Of a stretch of DNA of 64,000 bases, positions 55,073 to 63,217 are shown piece after piece. The stretch is from positions 1 to 64,000 of the forward strand of contig JAJBTU010000007.1 of NCBI GenBank assembly GCA_020860715.1, read 5' to 3'. Below the pieces are notes generated by a model. It did not search any database. It was not told where the DNA came from and saw only the letters and a program-made list of their open reading frames with translations. The position numbers and the translations under genes were made by a program. Position 1 is the stretch's first letter, and the number at the start of each line of letters is the position of its first letter. This stretch comes from Clostridiales bacterium. Lineage in GTDB: Bacteria > Bacillota > Clostridia > Lachnospirales > Lachnospiraceae.

Positions 55073-55714
55073 TTACGCACGAATCTCTTTTACAAGCGCG
55101 ACAGCCTCTTCAGTCATACGGCGGATCTCATCAAATTTGCCCTCTTTGACCAGAGAACCCTTTACCATCCAGCTGCCGCCGCAGGCGATGATTGCCGGAC
55201 AGGTAAGGTAGCTCTTTAAATTGCCCGCGTTTACGCCGCCGGTCGGCATAAACTTCAGACCTACATAGGGGGCGGACAGCGCTTTGACCGTATTTACACC
55301 GCCGAACTGTTCAGCCGGGAAAAATTTCACGACCTTCAGTCCGCGTTTTACAGCCTGCGCTACTTCTGAGGGGGTCACGCAGCCGGGAAATACCGGAATC
55401 TGCTTTGCAAGACAATAATCGACGATCTCCGGGTCGAAACCGGGGCTTACGATAAATTTTGCGCCTGCGGCCATCGCACGGTCCACCTGCTCTGTTGTCA
55501 GTACGGTGCCTGCGCCGACCAGCATGTCCGGATACGTCTGAGCCATGATGCGGATACTATCCTCGGCCGCCGCTGTACGGAATGTCACTTCCGCACAGGG
55601 AAGTCCGCCTTCACAGAGTGCTTCGGCAAGCGGCTTCGCGTCCGCCGCATCCTCCAGCACTACCACGGGGACAACGCCCATTTCCTGAATTTTGTTGCTC
55701 ATTTCATCAGCCAT
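55073..55714 (-). CDS. eda: KDPG/KHG aldolase
   Basis: 213 residues. Cleaves 2-keto-3-deoxy-6-phosphogluconate to pyruvate and glyceraldehyde 3-phosphate. Class I aldolase motifs: PCAEVTFRTAAAEDSIRIM (Glu), VGAGTVLT, FIVSPGFDPEIVDYC, FPGCVTPSEV and the Schiff-base lysine in LKVVKFFPAEQFGG, then FMPTGGVN. No edd, uxaC or kdgK is in the window, so either the Entner-Doudoroff or the hexuronate route could supply substrate. ATG 55714 gives GGAG at 9 nt; ATG 55720 is 3 nt from it. Confidence 0.93.
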   Translation of the reverse strand: MADEMSNKIQEMGVVPVVVLEDAADAKPLAEALCEGGLPCAEVTFRTAAAEDSIRIMAQTYPDMLVGAGTVLTTEQVDRAMAAGAKFIVSPGFDPEIVDYCLAKQIPVFPGCVTPSEVAQAVKRGLKVVKFFPAEQFGGVNTVKALSAPYVGLKFMPTGGVNAGNLKSYLTCPAIIACGGSWMVKGSLVKEGKFDEIRRMTEEAVALVKEIRA

Positions 55715-55772
55715 TTTCATGATCTCCTTTTCTTTTTTTATACGGGAATGTGCCGGAACACATTTTTATTTT

Positions 55773-55800
55773 ATTCTAACACATCTCAATCGGATTGCAA
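55773..55800 (-). promoter_or_regulatory. Promoter of the eda-lactonase unit
   Basis: On the minus strand TTGCAA (55800-55795), 16 nt, TAGAAT (55778-55773). The rest of the 323-bp gap to 56038 shows no convincing gene: only ~20-codon frames, one of them (ATG at 55831) with a ribosome-like GAAGGAG placed too close. Confidence 0.45.
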
Positions 55801-56037
55801 GCAAATTTCGCCCCGGATATGGGAAGGAGCATGGCGGTAAGAAAGAAGAACGGGCAAAAACCGGTTGCAACGGGGAAACGGATGAGATAGAATGAAAACC
55901 AGTCGGCCGGAAGCCCCCGTTTTACCGGCGGTACGCCCATTGAGAAAGTACCCGTGAAAGAGCATTGACACCTGAGAGGGCGGAAGCAGCACCGGCAGCC
56001 GGCGCGAAAAAAGCAGGGAGATGAAACAGGATCATCG

Positions 56038-57084
56038 ATGAAGACCATGGCAAGAACCGTATCATGGACCGTGCAGGAGGAGGATCTGCACAACGATCGT
56101 TTTACCGGGACAGACCGCGGACGTTCTGGCGGGAGCGCGAATAAAGTCCGGGTGGTGACAATAGAACAGTTTCTTCGGAATAAGAGCTGTTCCCATCATG
56201 TTCTCACACATCTGAAACGCACAGATCACGGAATCCTGAAAAACGGCGGGTGGGCATATGCGAATCAGCCGGTGACAGCAGGGGATGTGATTACGGTTCG
56301 CGTGGAAGAGACGGAGACTTCGGAACAGATCACACCTGTGCCGCTTCTGCTGTCAGTCGTCTATGAGGATGAGGACGTACTGGTTGTGGACAAACCCTGC
56401 GACATGCCGGTGCATCCCTCGATGGGAAATCATGAAAACACGCTGGCGAATGCGGTGATGTATTACTATGCCGCAAAGGATCAGCGGTTTGTATTTCGCT
56501 GCATTACCCGTCTCGACCGCGATACGACCGGGCTGGTGCTGATCGCGAAAAACGCGCTGAGCGGTGCAATCCTATCACAGAAGTCGGCTTTGAGACAGAT
56601 ACACCGGGAATATCTGGCAGTTACGGAAGGAATTTTGCCCGGAAGGGGCACGATTGACGCGCCGATCGCCAGACGGCAGGGTTCCCCTCTGATGCGGTGC
56701 GTGGATTTTGAGCATGGGGAACGTGCAGTGACGCATTATCAGAGACTCGGCGTATATCGGAAGACATCGAAAAAGGCGCTGCCTGAAGCAATCGGTGCGG
56801 CGGAAGACATGCATACATGCAGCTCCGGCGAGGCGGTTTCTCTGGCGGCCGTACGCCTGGAAACGGGCAGGACACATCAGATCCGCGTTCACATGAACTT
56901 TATCGGGCATCCGCTGCCGGGAGATTTTCTTTATAATCCGGATTCGGTCTGCGATCTGGCGCCGCGGCAGATGCTGCATGCGTACAGGCTTATGTTTGCG
57001 CATCCGATCTCGGGGGAAACACTTTCGTTTGAAAGTGAAATGCCGCCGGACATGCGGCGGCTGCTGAGACAATATCGGGAATAA
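56038..57084 (+). CDS. RluA family pseudouridine synthase
   Basis: 348 residues. Isomerises uridine in rRNA or tRNA. The N-terminal S4-like part is VTIEQFLRNKSCSHHVLTHLKR; the catalytic domain has VVDKPCDMPVHPSMGN and CITRLDRDTTGLVLIAKNA with the catalytic Asp, then HREYLAVTEG and LETGRTHQIRVHM. An insertion of ~25 residues (SKKALPEAIGAAEDMHTCSS) lies before LAAVRLETG. The target RNA is not deducible. ATG 56038 has AGGA upstream; the first ~35 residues are weakly conserved in character. Confidence 0.9.
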   Translation: MKTMARTVSWTVQEEDLHNDRFTGTDRGRSGGSANKVRVVTIEQFLRNKSCSHHVLTHLKRTDHGILKNGGWAYANQPVTAGDVITVRVEETETSEQITPVPLLLSVVYEDEDVLVVDKPCDMPVHPSMGNHENTLANAVMYYYAAKDQRFVFRCITRLDRDTTGLVLIAKNALSGAILSQKSALRQIHREYLAVTEGILPGRGTIDAPIARRQGSPLMRCVDFEHGERAVTHYQRLGVYRKTSKKALPEAIGAAEDMHTCSSGEAVSLAAVRLETGRTHQIRVHMNFIGHPLPGDFLYNPDSVCDLAPRQMLHAYRLMFAHPISGETLSFESEMPPDMRRLLRQYRE

Positions 57085-57085
57085 A

Positions 57086-57126
57086 AACGCCGTCTGTGCG
57101 AATGCGATTCGCAGCATGACGGCGTT
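57086..57126. terminator. Bidirectional terminator between the pseudouridine synthase and trpS
   Basis: Long two-part hairpin: outer stem AACGCCGTC/GACGGCGTT (57086-57094 with 57118-57126), inner stem TGCGAAT/ATTCGCA (57097-57113). A T-run follows on the minus strand. Confidence 0.75.
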
Positions 57127-57148
57127 GCTGTTAAATATAGAATACGGT

Positions 57149-58153
57149 TTAGCGGATCTTCTCCGGGAAGCCGACCTTCTTCTGCACCTTGCGGAGAGTC
57201 TTCTGCGCATAATAGTTCGCCTTCTCCGCATTATTTTTAATCACGCTGTCAATGTAGGATTTGTCTTTTTCCAGCTCAGCCACACGCTTCTGAAGCGGTT
57301 CGAGGACACTGACTACCGCCTCACCGACGGCCTCCTTGAACTCTCCGTAACCGCAGCCGGAGAACTCGGCTACGACATCATCGGGAGTCCGGTTCGTGCA
57401 GGCACAGAAAATATCGATCAGGTTATGCAGACCGGGCTGCTCGTCGCTGTAACGGAATTCCCCGAGGGAATCCGTGACCGCGCGCTTGCATTTGCGCCGG
57501 ATGGTGTCAGGGTCGTCCATCAGATAGATGCTGCCGTTTGGATTCTCATCGGACTTGCTCATCTTCTTGGAAGGATCCTGAAGGCTCATGATCTTTGCTC
57601 CGACCTTGCCGATGTAGGCTTCCGGGATGGTGAAAACGTCCCCGTAGAGTCCGTTGAAGCGCTGCGCGAGATCCCTTGTGAGCTCCAGATGCTGCATCTG
57701 GTCAATCCCGACCGGCACCACATCCGCCTGATAGAGCAGGATATCCGCCGCCATCAGCACCGGGTAGGTGAAAAGACCGGCATTGATGTTGTCCGCGTGC
57801 TTTGCCGCCTTGTCCTTAAACTGGGTCATGCGGTTTAACTCCCCCATGTAGGTAAAACAGTTCAGTATCCAGGCAAGCTCCGCGTGTCCGGACACATGAG
57901 ACTGATAATAAATGCAGTTCTTTTCCGGGTCAAGCCCTGCCGCAATGTACAGGGTCAGAAGTGCACGGGCGCGCTTGCGCAGTGTGGCCGGGTCCTGCCG
58001 GATTGTGATCGAATGCATATCCACTACAGAGTAAAAGCATTCGTATTCGTCGCTTAAGCTGACCCAGTTCTTCAAAGCCCCGAGATAATTGCCGAGCGTC
58101 AGATTGCCGGTCGCCTGCATACCGCTGAACAGTACTTTCTTGTTGTCAATCAT
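57149..58153 (-). CDS. trpS: Tryptophanyl-tRNA synthetase
   Basis: 334 residues, class I enzyme. LFSGMQATGNLTLGNYLGAL holds the HIGH-like motif and KKMSKSDENPNGSIYL the KMSKS loop; PVLMAADILLYQADVVPVGIDQ is the tryptophan-site segment. GAGGAGG lies 8 nt before ATG 58153. It is downstream of aroC but has its own promoter. No T-box fits in the short leader. Confidence 0.96.
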   Translation of the reverse strand: MIDNKKVLFSGMQATGNLTLGNYLGALKNWVSLSDEYECFYSVVDMHSITIRQDPATLRKRARALLTLYIAAGLDPEKNCIYYQSHVSGHAELAWILNCFTYMGELNRMTQFKDKAAKHADNINAGLFTYPVLMAADILLYQADVVPVGIDQMQHLELTRDLAQRFNGLYGDVFTIPEAYIGKVGAKIMSLQDPSKKMSKSDENPNGSIYLMDDPDTIRRKCKRAVTDSLGEFRYSDEQPGLHNLIDIFCACTNRTPDDVVAEFSGCGYGEFKEAVGEAVVSVLEPLQKRVAELEKDKSYIDSVIKNNAEKANYYAQKTLRKVQKKVGFPEKIR

Positions 58154-58218
58154 AGTCAGATCCTCCTCAAATATGTCCGGATCCGCCTCACGAATCGGGG
58201 ACATTCAACACTTTTGCA

Positions 58219-58247
58219 ATTCTATCATTTCATATTTTATAAGTCAA
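58219..58247 (-). promoter_or_regulatory. Promoter of trpS
   Basis: On the minus strand TTGACT (58247-58242), 17 nt, TAGAAT (58224-58219). Confidence 0.6.
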
Positions 58248-58278
58248 GAAGCCGAAAGGCGTTTGCGCTCATCCGAGA

Positions 58279-59385
58279 TTAATTGTCTCCCCAGATTTTT
58301 TTTACATAGGCCATCTGCGAGGTCATGGAGAGCAGCAGATGGTCTGCCAGGGTAATTGCTGTCATCGCTTCTACGACAGGGACGGCTCTGGCGACGATGA
58401 TCGGATCATGCCGTCCGTGTATGGTCTCCACATGACATTTTCCATCTTTGCCAAGCATGCTCTGCGGCTGCGCAATCGAGGGCGTCGGCTTAAAAGAGCA
58501 GCGGAGAAAGAGAGGAGAGCCGTCGCTGATTCCTCCGAGGATGCCGCCGCTGTGGTTGCTGGCCTTGCAGGGAATCCCGTCCTCATCCTCAACATAGGTG
58601 TCGTTGTTTTCGGAACCCTTTGCGAAGCGAACCGCTATGCCGTCGCCAATCTCCACGGCTTTGACCGCACCGACGGACATCAGCGCCTTTGCAAGGTCTG
58701 CGTCCAGCTTGTCAAAACAGGGCTCGCCGAGGCCGGCCGGCAGCTGTTTTACGATACATTCCACCGCGCCGCCGCTGGAATCCTGCGACTGGATACAGTC
58801 CTCCAGCCATGCAAGCGCTTCTTTGGCCGCTTTGGCATCCGGCATGCGCACAGGGGTACTTTCTATATAGGAGAAGTCCATGGCATTCCTGTCGATGGAC
58901 ACGGGACCGATGGAACTCACATAAGCCGTGACCGAAATACCGAGCTCGCCAAGCAGCTTCTGCGCGACTGCACCCGCAGCGACGCGGCCGATGGTCTCCC
59001 GGCCGGAGGAACGTCCGCCTCCGCGGTAATCCCGAATCCCGTATTTTTGATCATACCCGTAATCCGCGTGACCGGGCCGGTACAACTCCGCAATGGAACC
59101 GTAATCGCGGGAACGCTGATCCTGATTGCGCACGAGCATGGAGATCGGCGTGCCGGTGGTCCGGCCTTCAAAGATACCGGAAAGAATTTCGACCTGATCG
59201 CTTTCTGCGCGCGCTGTTGTGTAGCGGCTTTGTCCGGGGCGTCTGCGGTCAAGCTGTTTCTGAACATCTTCCTCCGCAAGAGTAATGCCGGCCGGACAGC
59301 CGTCAATCACGACACCGATGCCTTTCCCGTGTGATTCCCCCCATGTGCTGATCCGAAAGATCGTACCAAATGTGGATCCTGCCAT
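58279..59385 (-). CDS. aroC: Chorismate synthase
   Basis: 368 residues. FMN-dependent conversion of EPSP to chorismate, last step of the shikimate pathway. AGSTFGTIFRISTWGESHGKGIGVVIDGCPAG, RRRPGQSRYTTAR, YRPGHADYGYDQKYGIRDYRGGGRSSGRET and the C-terminal GRHDPIIVARAVPVVEAM are diagnostic. ATG 59385 matches the common family start and has GGAG 6 nt upstream; ATG 59397 also has a ribosome site (AAGGA, 7 nt) and may be used. Confidence 0.96.
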   Translation of the reverse strand: MAGSTFGTIFRISTWGESHGKGIGVVIDGCPAGITLAEEDVQKQLDRRRPGQSRYTTARAESDQVEILSGIFEGRTTGTPISMLVRNQDQRSRDYGSIAELYRPGHADYGYDQKYGIRDYRGGGRSSGRETIGRVAAGAVAQKLLGELGISVTAYVSSIGPVSIDRNAMDFSYIESTPVRMPDAKAAKEALAWLEDCIQSQDSSGGAVECIVKQLPAGLGEPCFDKLDADLAKALMSVGAVKAVEIGDGIAVRFAKGSENNDTYVEDEDGIPCKASNHSGGILGGISDGSPLFLRCSFKPTPSIAQPQSMLGKDGKCHVETIHGRHDPIIVARAVPVVEAMTAITLADHLLLSMTSQMAYVKKIWGDN

Positions 59386-59575
59386 TTTATTCTCCATTCT
59401 GCCGTCCTTATCCGACGGCCTTTATTCCTGAATCCTGCAGCTCTGTTGTCTGCTGTGCTCCGCGTTCTGCCCGACAGGATCGGAAACCGTTTTGCCTGTG
59501 GAAAGAAACCGGCCCGGTTTTGCGAAAGGAAAGCATACGATCGAGCCGACAGAACAATTCCCACGGAACATATGC

Positions 59576-59605
59576 AGTATAGTATAAGAAAGCCGGGCTT
59601 GGCAA
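59576..59605 (-). promoter_or_regulatory. Promoter of aroC
   Basis: On the minus strand TTGCCA (59605-59600), 18 nt, TATACT (59581-59576), giving a leader of ~190 nt with no recognised riboswitch. The 327-bp gap to 59713 otherwise holds only the LysM gene's leader. Confidence 0.45.
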
Positions 59606-59712
59606 GAAAAAATTTTCACCGGGCCTTTCTCTTCTGCATACAATAGAACAGGAACAGCATGCGGAATGCCGCGGAAGGAAAAACCGCAGGCCTTTCCGAA
59701 AGGAGCGTGTTT

Positions 59713-59901
59713 ATGCAGACAGCCTGCAGCCGATATGGCATCATTTATACGGTGGAAGAGGGAGATACGCTGTACCGGATCGGCAAAGAATACCATGTCA
59801 GAGTGTCGTCCCTGATTTACGCGAATCCATGTGCGGATATCTACGACCTGCGTCCGGGAGATCAGATTTGTATTCCCAGGACCTGCAGGGATTTTTCTTA
59901 A
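59713..59901 (+). CDS. Small single-LysM-domain protein
   Basis: 62 residues. IIYTVEEGDTLYRIGKEYHVRVSSLIYANPCADIYDLRPGDQICIP is one complete LysM domain, which binds peptidoglycan or chitin-like glycans. There is no signal peptide or membrane segment, so it either acts in the cytosol or in the mother cell (several spore-coat LysM proteins lack signals) or is exported another way. AAAGGAG lies 8 nt before ATG 59713. Extension to 59659 is not needed. Confidence 0.85.
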   Translation: MQTACSRYGIIYTVEEGDTLYRIGKEYHVRVSSLIYANPCADIYDLRPGDQICIPRTCRDFS

Positions 59902-59939
59902 AAAATTTTAAAAAATCACAAACACGTACCCTGCTCTGA

Positions 59940-59968
59940 TTGACAAACGGAAACCGTACTTTTATAAT
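59940..59968 (+). promoter_or_regulatory. Full-consensus promoter of the structured-leader/rhomboid-like unit
   Basis: TTGACA (59940-59945), exactly 17 nt, TATAAT (59963-59968). The expected transcription start, ~59975, coincides with the first base of the direct repeat at 59976. Confidence 0.8.
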
Positions 59969-59975
59969 GTGACCC

Positions 59976-60147
59976 GAAGAGATTTGCGATGCTTGCAGCA
60001 GGAAAGGAATCGGCACGCGCAGCTAAAGCTGCACCTGCCAGGTTGCGTGCCGCATGAGAGATCGCTAAGCGATGGCGGCACGCGGCTCGAGGGTCAACGA
60101 GCAGCAATGCTGCGAGTAGAAGAGATTTGCGATGCTTGCAGCAGGAA
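59976..60147 (+). ncRNA. Structured leader RNA element with alternative stems, flanked by 29-bp direct repeats
   Basis: Identical 29-bp repeats (59976-60004 and 60119-60147, containing GAGATTTGCGATGCTTGC) flank 114 bp of inverted repeats. Fold A: CGGCACGC (60011-60018) pairs with GCGTGCCG (60045-60052), enclosing GCAGCT/AGCTGC and ACCT/AGGT hairpins as a three-way junction. Fold B: GCGTGCCGC (60045-60053) pairs with GCGGCACGC (60075-60083), enclosing ATCGCT/AGCGAT. The folds share 60045-60052 and exclude each other. Further CTCG/CGAG and GCAGC/GCTGC hairpins follow. It ends 16 nt before the next start codon. It matches no RNA class I know; a repetitive extragenic element is the alternative. 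Confidence 0.5.
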
Positions 60148-60163
60148 GAGAAGAGGATGATTT

Positions 60164-60994
60164 ATGAACTTTTTGAATAAGATGGAACGGAAGTACGGCC
60201 GGTACGCGATCCGGAATCTTCCGGCGATTATCATTGCGCTTTACGTAGCCGGATATCTGATTGAACTGATGGCTCCTTCTCTGATGTACTATCTTTATCT
60301 GTCGCCCACGATGATCCTGCGGGGACAGATCTGGAGGCTGGTATCGTGGGTTGTCATACCGCCTTTCAGCCTCAACATTTGGGTGATTATTTCATTATAT
60401 TTTTATTTTTCAATCGGTAAGACGCTGGAGCGTACCTGGGGTGCGTTTCAGTTCAATGTCTATATTTTTTCCGGCATGATTTTCACTGTTCTGGGAGCAT
60501 TTCTGCTCTACTTTGTCGGCGGTATTGACGGAGCATATTATTTCAGCACGTATTACGTGTGCATGTCCATGTTCCTCGCTTTTGCGGTGACCTATCCGGA
60601 CATGGAGTTTTTGCTGATGTTTATTATCCCGATTAAGATGAAATGGCTCGGGATTCTTTACGGCGCGCTTCTTGTGTATGATATGCTCGCAGGTGGAATG
60701 GCGACACGTATTGTAATACTGGCATCGCTGTTGAACTTCGTAATCTATTTTATGATGACGCGCAATCTGAACCGTTACAATCCGCATGAGGTGCATCGGC
60801 GCAATGAATTCAAACGCAAGGTGAAAAAAGTGCAGCCGGGCAAAGGCGACGCACGTCACAGATGCGCGGTGTGCGGCCGCACGGAGAAGGACGGGGATCA
60901 TCTGGAATTCCGCTATTGCTCGAAGTGTGAGGGCAATTACGAATACTGTCAGGATCATCTTTTCACACATCAGCACAGGAAAAGCGGGCAGTAA
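60164..60994 (+). CDS. Rhomboid-like membrane protein with C-terminal zinc-ribbon-like domain
   Basis: 276 residues. About six hydrophobic helices (near 19-37, 50-66, 68-85, 98-118, 125-145 and 160-205) arranged as in rhomboid-family proteins: early LRGQIWRLVSWVVIPP and FSIGKTLERTWGAFQFNVYIF resemble the rhomboid W-R and L1 regions. The catalytic GxSG serine and the helix-6 histidine are not visible, so it is probably a non-proteolytic pseudo-rhomboid. After a basic linker, residues ~225-268 have CAVCGRTEKDG and CSKCEGNYEYCQDH, a likely zinc-binding end facing the cytosol. GAGGA lies 6 nt before the ATG. Behind the structured leader RNA. Confidence 0.75.
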   Translation: MNFLNKMERKYGRYAIRNLPAIIIALYVAGYLIELMAPSLMYYLYLSPTMILRGQIWRLVSWVVIPPFSLNIWVIISLYFYFSIGKTLERTWGAFQFNVYIFSGMIFTVLGAFLLYFVGGIDGAYYFSTYYVCMSMFLAFAVTYPDMEFLLMFIIPIKMKWLGILYGALLVYDMLAGGMATRIVILASLLNFVIYFMMTRNLNRYNPHEVHRRNEFKRKVKKVQPGKGDARHRCAVCGRTEKDGDHLEFRYCSKCEGNYEYCQDHLFTHQHRKSGQ

Positions 60995-61061
60995 CATGAC
61001 ATTCGGACGTCATGGGAATCGGAACGTATCTTTTGAACAGACATGAAGGATGAAAAGGCTG

Positions 61062-63152
61062 ATGAACAAAAAAGCAAATACAGATAAAAATTCTCTTTTT
61101 GACCTGCGCCCGCAGCGGATTGCGGCGGCGGTATTTTCCGCGCTTGTACTGTTTATCGCGATGATCCTGGCCATACAGGAATCGGGCGCGCAGGCGGGGT
61201 ATGTGGTTCTTTCAATTGCAATCTGCGTCCTGACGGCAGCGTTTGTGCTGATGAACATCAGCTACGGACGGGCGGTCAGCGCTGTTCTGGCTGTGCTTCT
61301 TCCAATCGGCACTCTGGTCGCGCTGGAGAATTACACGCATGTAATTTCTGACCTCACGGTTATGATTTTCATTTTGAACCTGTTGTTTTTTTATGTGCTG
61401 TACGGTCTTATGACCTTTCTTTTCGGCAGCGTGAAGCGGGGCTTTCTCGTGGCTACGCTCATTCCGATGATTTTTGGTCTTGCAAATTATTTCGTTGTCA
61501 GCTTTCGCGGTACTCCGATCGTGCCGTGGGATTTTCTCTCCATTGGTACGGCGGCCTCTGTGGCGGGCAACTTTTCTTTTACCCTGACATGGAAAAGCTA
61601 TTTTTCCGTGATTGCGTTTGTCTGGATCATTCTGCTTGCATCCAAATCAAGTGTGAGCTTCCGGAAGAAAAAGGTGCGCATTCCGCTGGCAGCGGCGTTC
61701 CTTGCCTGTATGATCCTGTATGTCTCCGGCATCCAGAACACCAGCTTCCAGAGCTTTTTCGGCATGGATACGACCCTGTTTACCATCAATGTCTTCTATC
61801 GGAACAACGGCATTGCGGCGGCGTTCCTGGGCAACCTGCGCTTCCTGAATGTGGAGGAGCCGGACGGATATTCGGTGAGCGCGGTGGAAGAGATCGCGGC
61901 GGAGTATTCCGGGAACGATGACTCGCAGGAGGACAACAGCACGGATGCCACGGATACTTCAGATACCGCAGCAGAATCAGATGCTGCAGACAACACGGAC
62001 TCCACGGAAGATACGGGGACAGGGACCGCTGCGGACGATGTGACGCAGTATCCCAACATCATTATTGTCCTTGATGAGGCTTTTTCGGATCTTTCTGTCT
62101 ATGGGGATTTTGCAACGAGTGAGGAAGTGATGCCGTTCTTCAAATCCCTGCAGGAGGAGGCGATCGGCGGAGAAGTCTACGTCTCGGTGAAGGGCGGCAA
62201 TACCGCGAACACCGAGTATGAGATCCTGACCGGCGATACGATGGGCTTTTTGCCGGCGGGCAGCGTGCCCTATCAGCAGTATATCAAAAGTGATATGCCT
62301 TCTCTGGCTTCTTACTTAAGTTCGCTCGGCTACGGGACGCTGGCGATTCATCCTTACAATGCGTCCGGCTGGGATCGGGATGATGTTTATGAATATTTTG
62401 GCTTTGATGAGTTCCTGGATAAGACGGATTTTGTGAATCCGACGTACCTGCGAAGCTACATCAGCGACCAGTCCGCTTTTGACAAGATCATCGAGCAGTA
62501 TGAGGAAAAGGACGAAGACGAGCGGCTGTTTACCTTTGAGATCACGATGCAGAATCACAGCGGCTACAGTAAGGATTCGCCGGGATTTGACGCTTACATA
62601 GAACTCACCGATGTGACGAATAAGACGACACAGGTGCTGGCGACCGAGAAATACCTGACGCTGATGAACGAGACGGATAAGGCGCTGCAGTCCCTGGTAG
62701 AATACTTTGAGGAGCAGGAGGAGCCGACGATCATACTGTTTCTCGGCGATCATCAGCCTTCCGACTATATCACAAACCAGATCCGCCGGATCTGCGGCGT
62801 GGACGATCCGGAGACGGTAGAGGAGATCCAGCAGGGCTATCGTGTTCCGTTTGTGATCTGGGCGAACTATGATCTGGAATCGGAATATTACGAGGGGATC
62901 AGCGCAAATTATCTTGGCGGTATTCTCCTGGAGGCGGCCGGTGTTCCGCTGACGGAGTATCAGACGTATTTAAGCGGGCTGATGGAGACTCTGCCGATCA
63001 TCAACGCGAACGCTTATTGCGACGCGGACGGCACGTTCTATGCCTGGAATACGGACGATACCTATGACAGTATTCTGAATACCTATCAGATTTTGCAGTA
63101 CAACCATCTGGTGGATGTAAAGCACACGCTGACATCGTTCTTTGGCGGATGA
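61062..63152 (+). CDS. LTA synthase-like sulfatase-fold membrane enzyme
   Basis: 696 residues. Five to six N-terminal helices (to ~230), an acidic Asp/Ser/Thr linker (~285-330) and an extracellular alkaline-phosphatase/sulfatase domain. Active-site motifs: IIIVLDEAFSDLS (metal-binding Glu), VKGGNTANTEYEILTG (nucleophilic Thr), the LAIHPYNASGWDRDDVYEYFGFDEF segment, MQNHSGY and LFLGDHQPSDY. The family transfers glycerophosphate from phosphatidylglycerol to lipoteichoic acid or related polymers. ATG 61062 is preferred; ATG 61050 is possible. Confidence 0.87.
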   Translation: MNKKANTDKNSLFDLRPQRIAAAVFSALVLFIAMILAIQESGAQAGYVVLSIAICVLTAAFVLMNISYGRAVSAVLAVLLPIGTLVALENYTHVISDLTVMIFILNLLFFYVLYGLMTFLFGSVKRGFLVATLIPMIFGLANYFVVSFRGTPIVPWDFLSIGTAASVAGNFSFTLTWKSYFSVIAFVWIILLASKSSVSFRKKKVRIPLAAAFLACMILYVSGIQNTSFQSFFGMDTTLFTINVFYRNNGIAAAFLGNLRFLNVEEPDGYSVSAVEEIAAEYSGNDDSQEDNSTDATDTSDTAAESDAADNTDSTEDTGTGTAADDVTQYPNIIIVLDEAFSDLSVYGDFATSEEVMPFFKSLQEEAIGGEVYVSVKGGNTANTEYEILTGDTMGFLPAGSVPYQQYIKSDMPSLASYLSSLGYGTLAIHPYNASGWDRDDVYEYFGFDEFLDKTDFVNPTYLRSYISDQSAFDKIIEQYEEKDEDERLFTFEITMQNHSGYSKDSPGFDAYIELTDVTNKTTQVLATEKYLTLMNETDKALQSLVEYFEEQEEPTIILFLGDHQPSDYITNQIRRICGVDDPETVEEIQQGYRVPFVIWANYDLESEYYEGISANYLGGILLEAAGVPLTEYQTYLSGLMETLPIINANAYCDADGTFYAWNTDDTYDSILNTYQILQYNHLVDVKHTLTSFFGG

Positions 63153-63217
63153 TTTTTACGGCAGTGGACATGTCCATGCGCCGCATTTGATGATAATACA
63201 AAAGGAGCAGAGCAGTT

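Noticed and set aside
55831-55890. A 19-codon ORF with upstream GAAGGAG in the eda-pseudouridine synthase gap
   Set aside because: The ribosome-like site is only 1-2 nt from the ATG and the peptide has no recognisable feature.
61526-61921. A 131-codon plus-strand frame inside the LTA-synthase-like gene
   Set aside because: It is an alternative frame of a well-supported membrane protein and shows no independent start signal.
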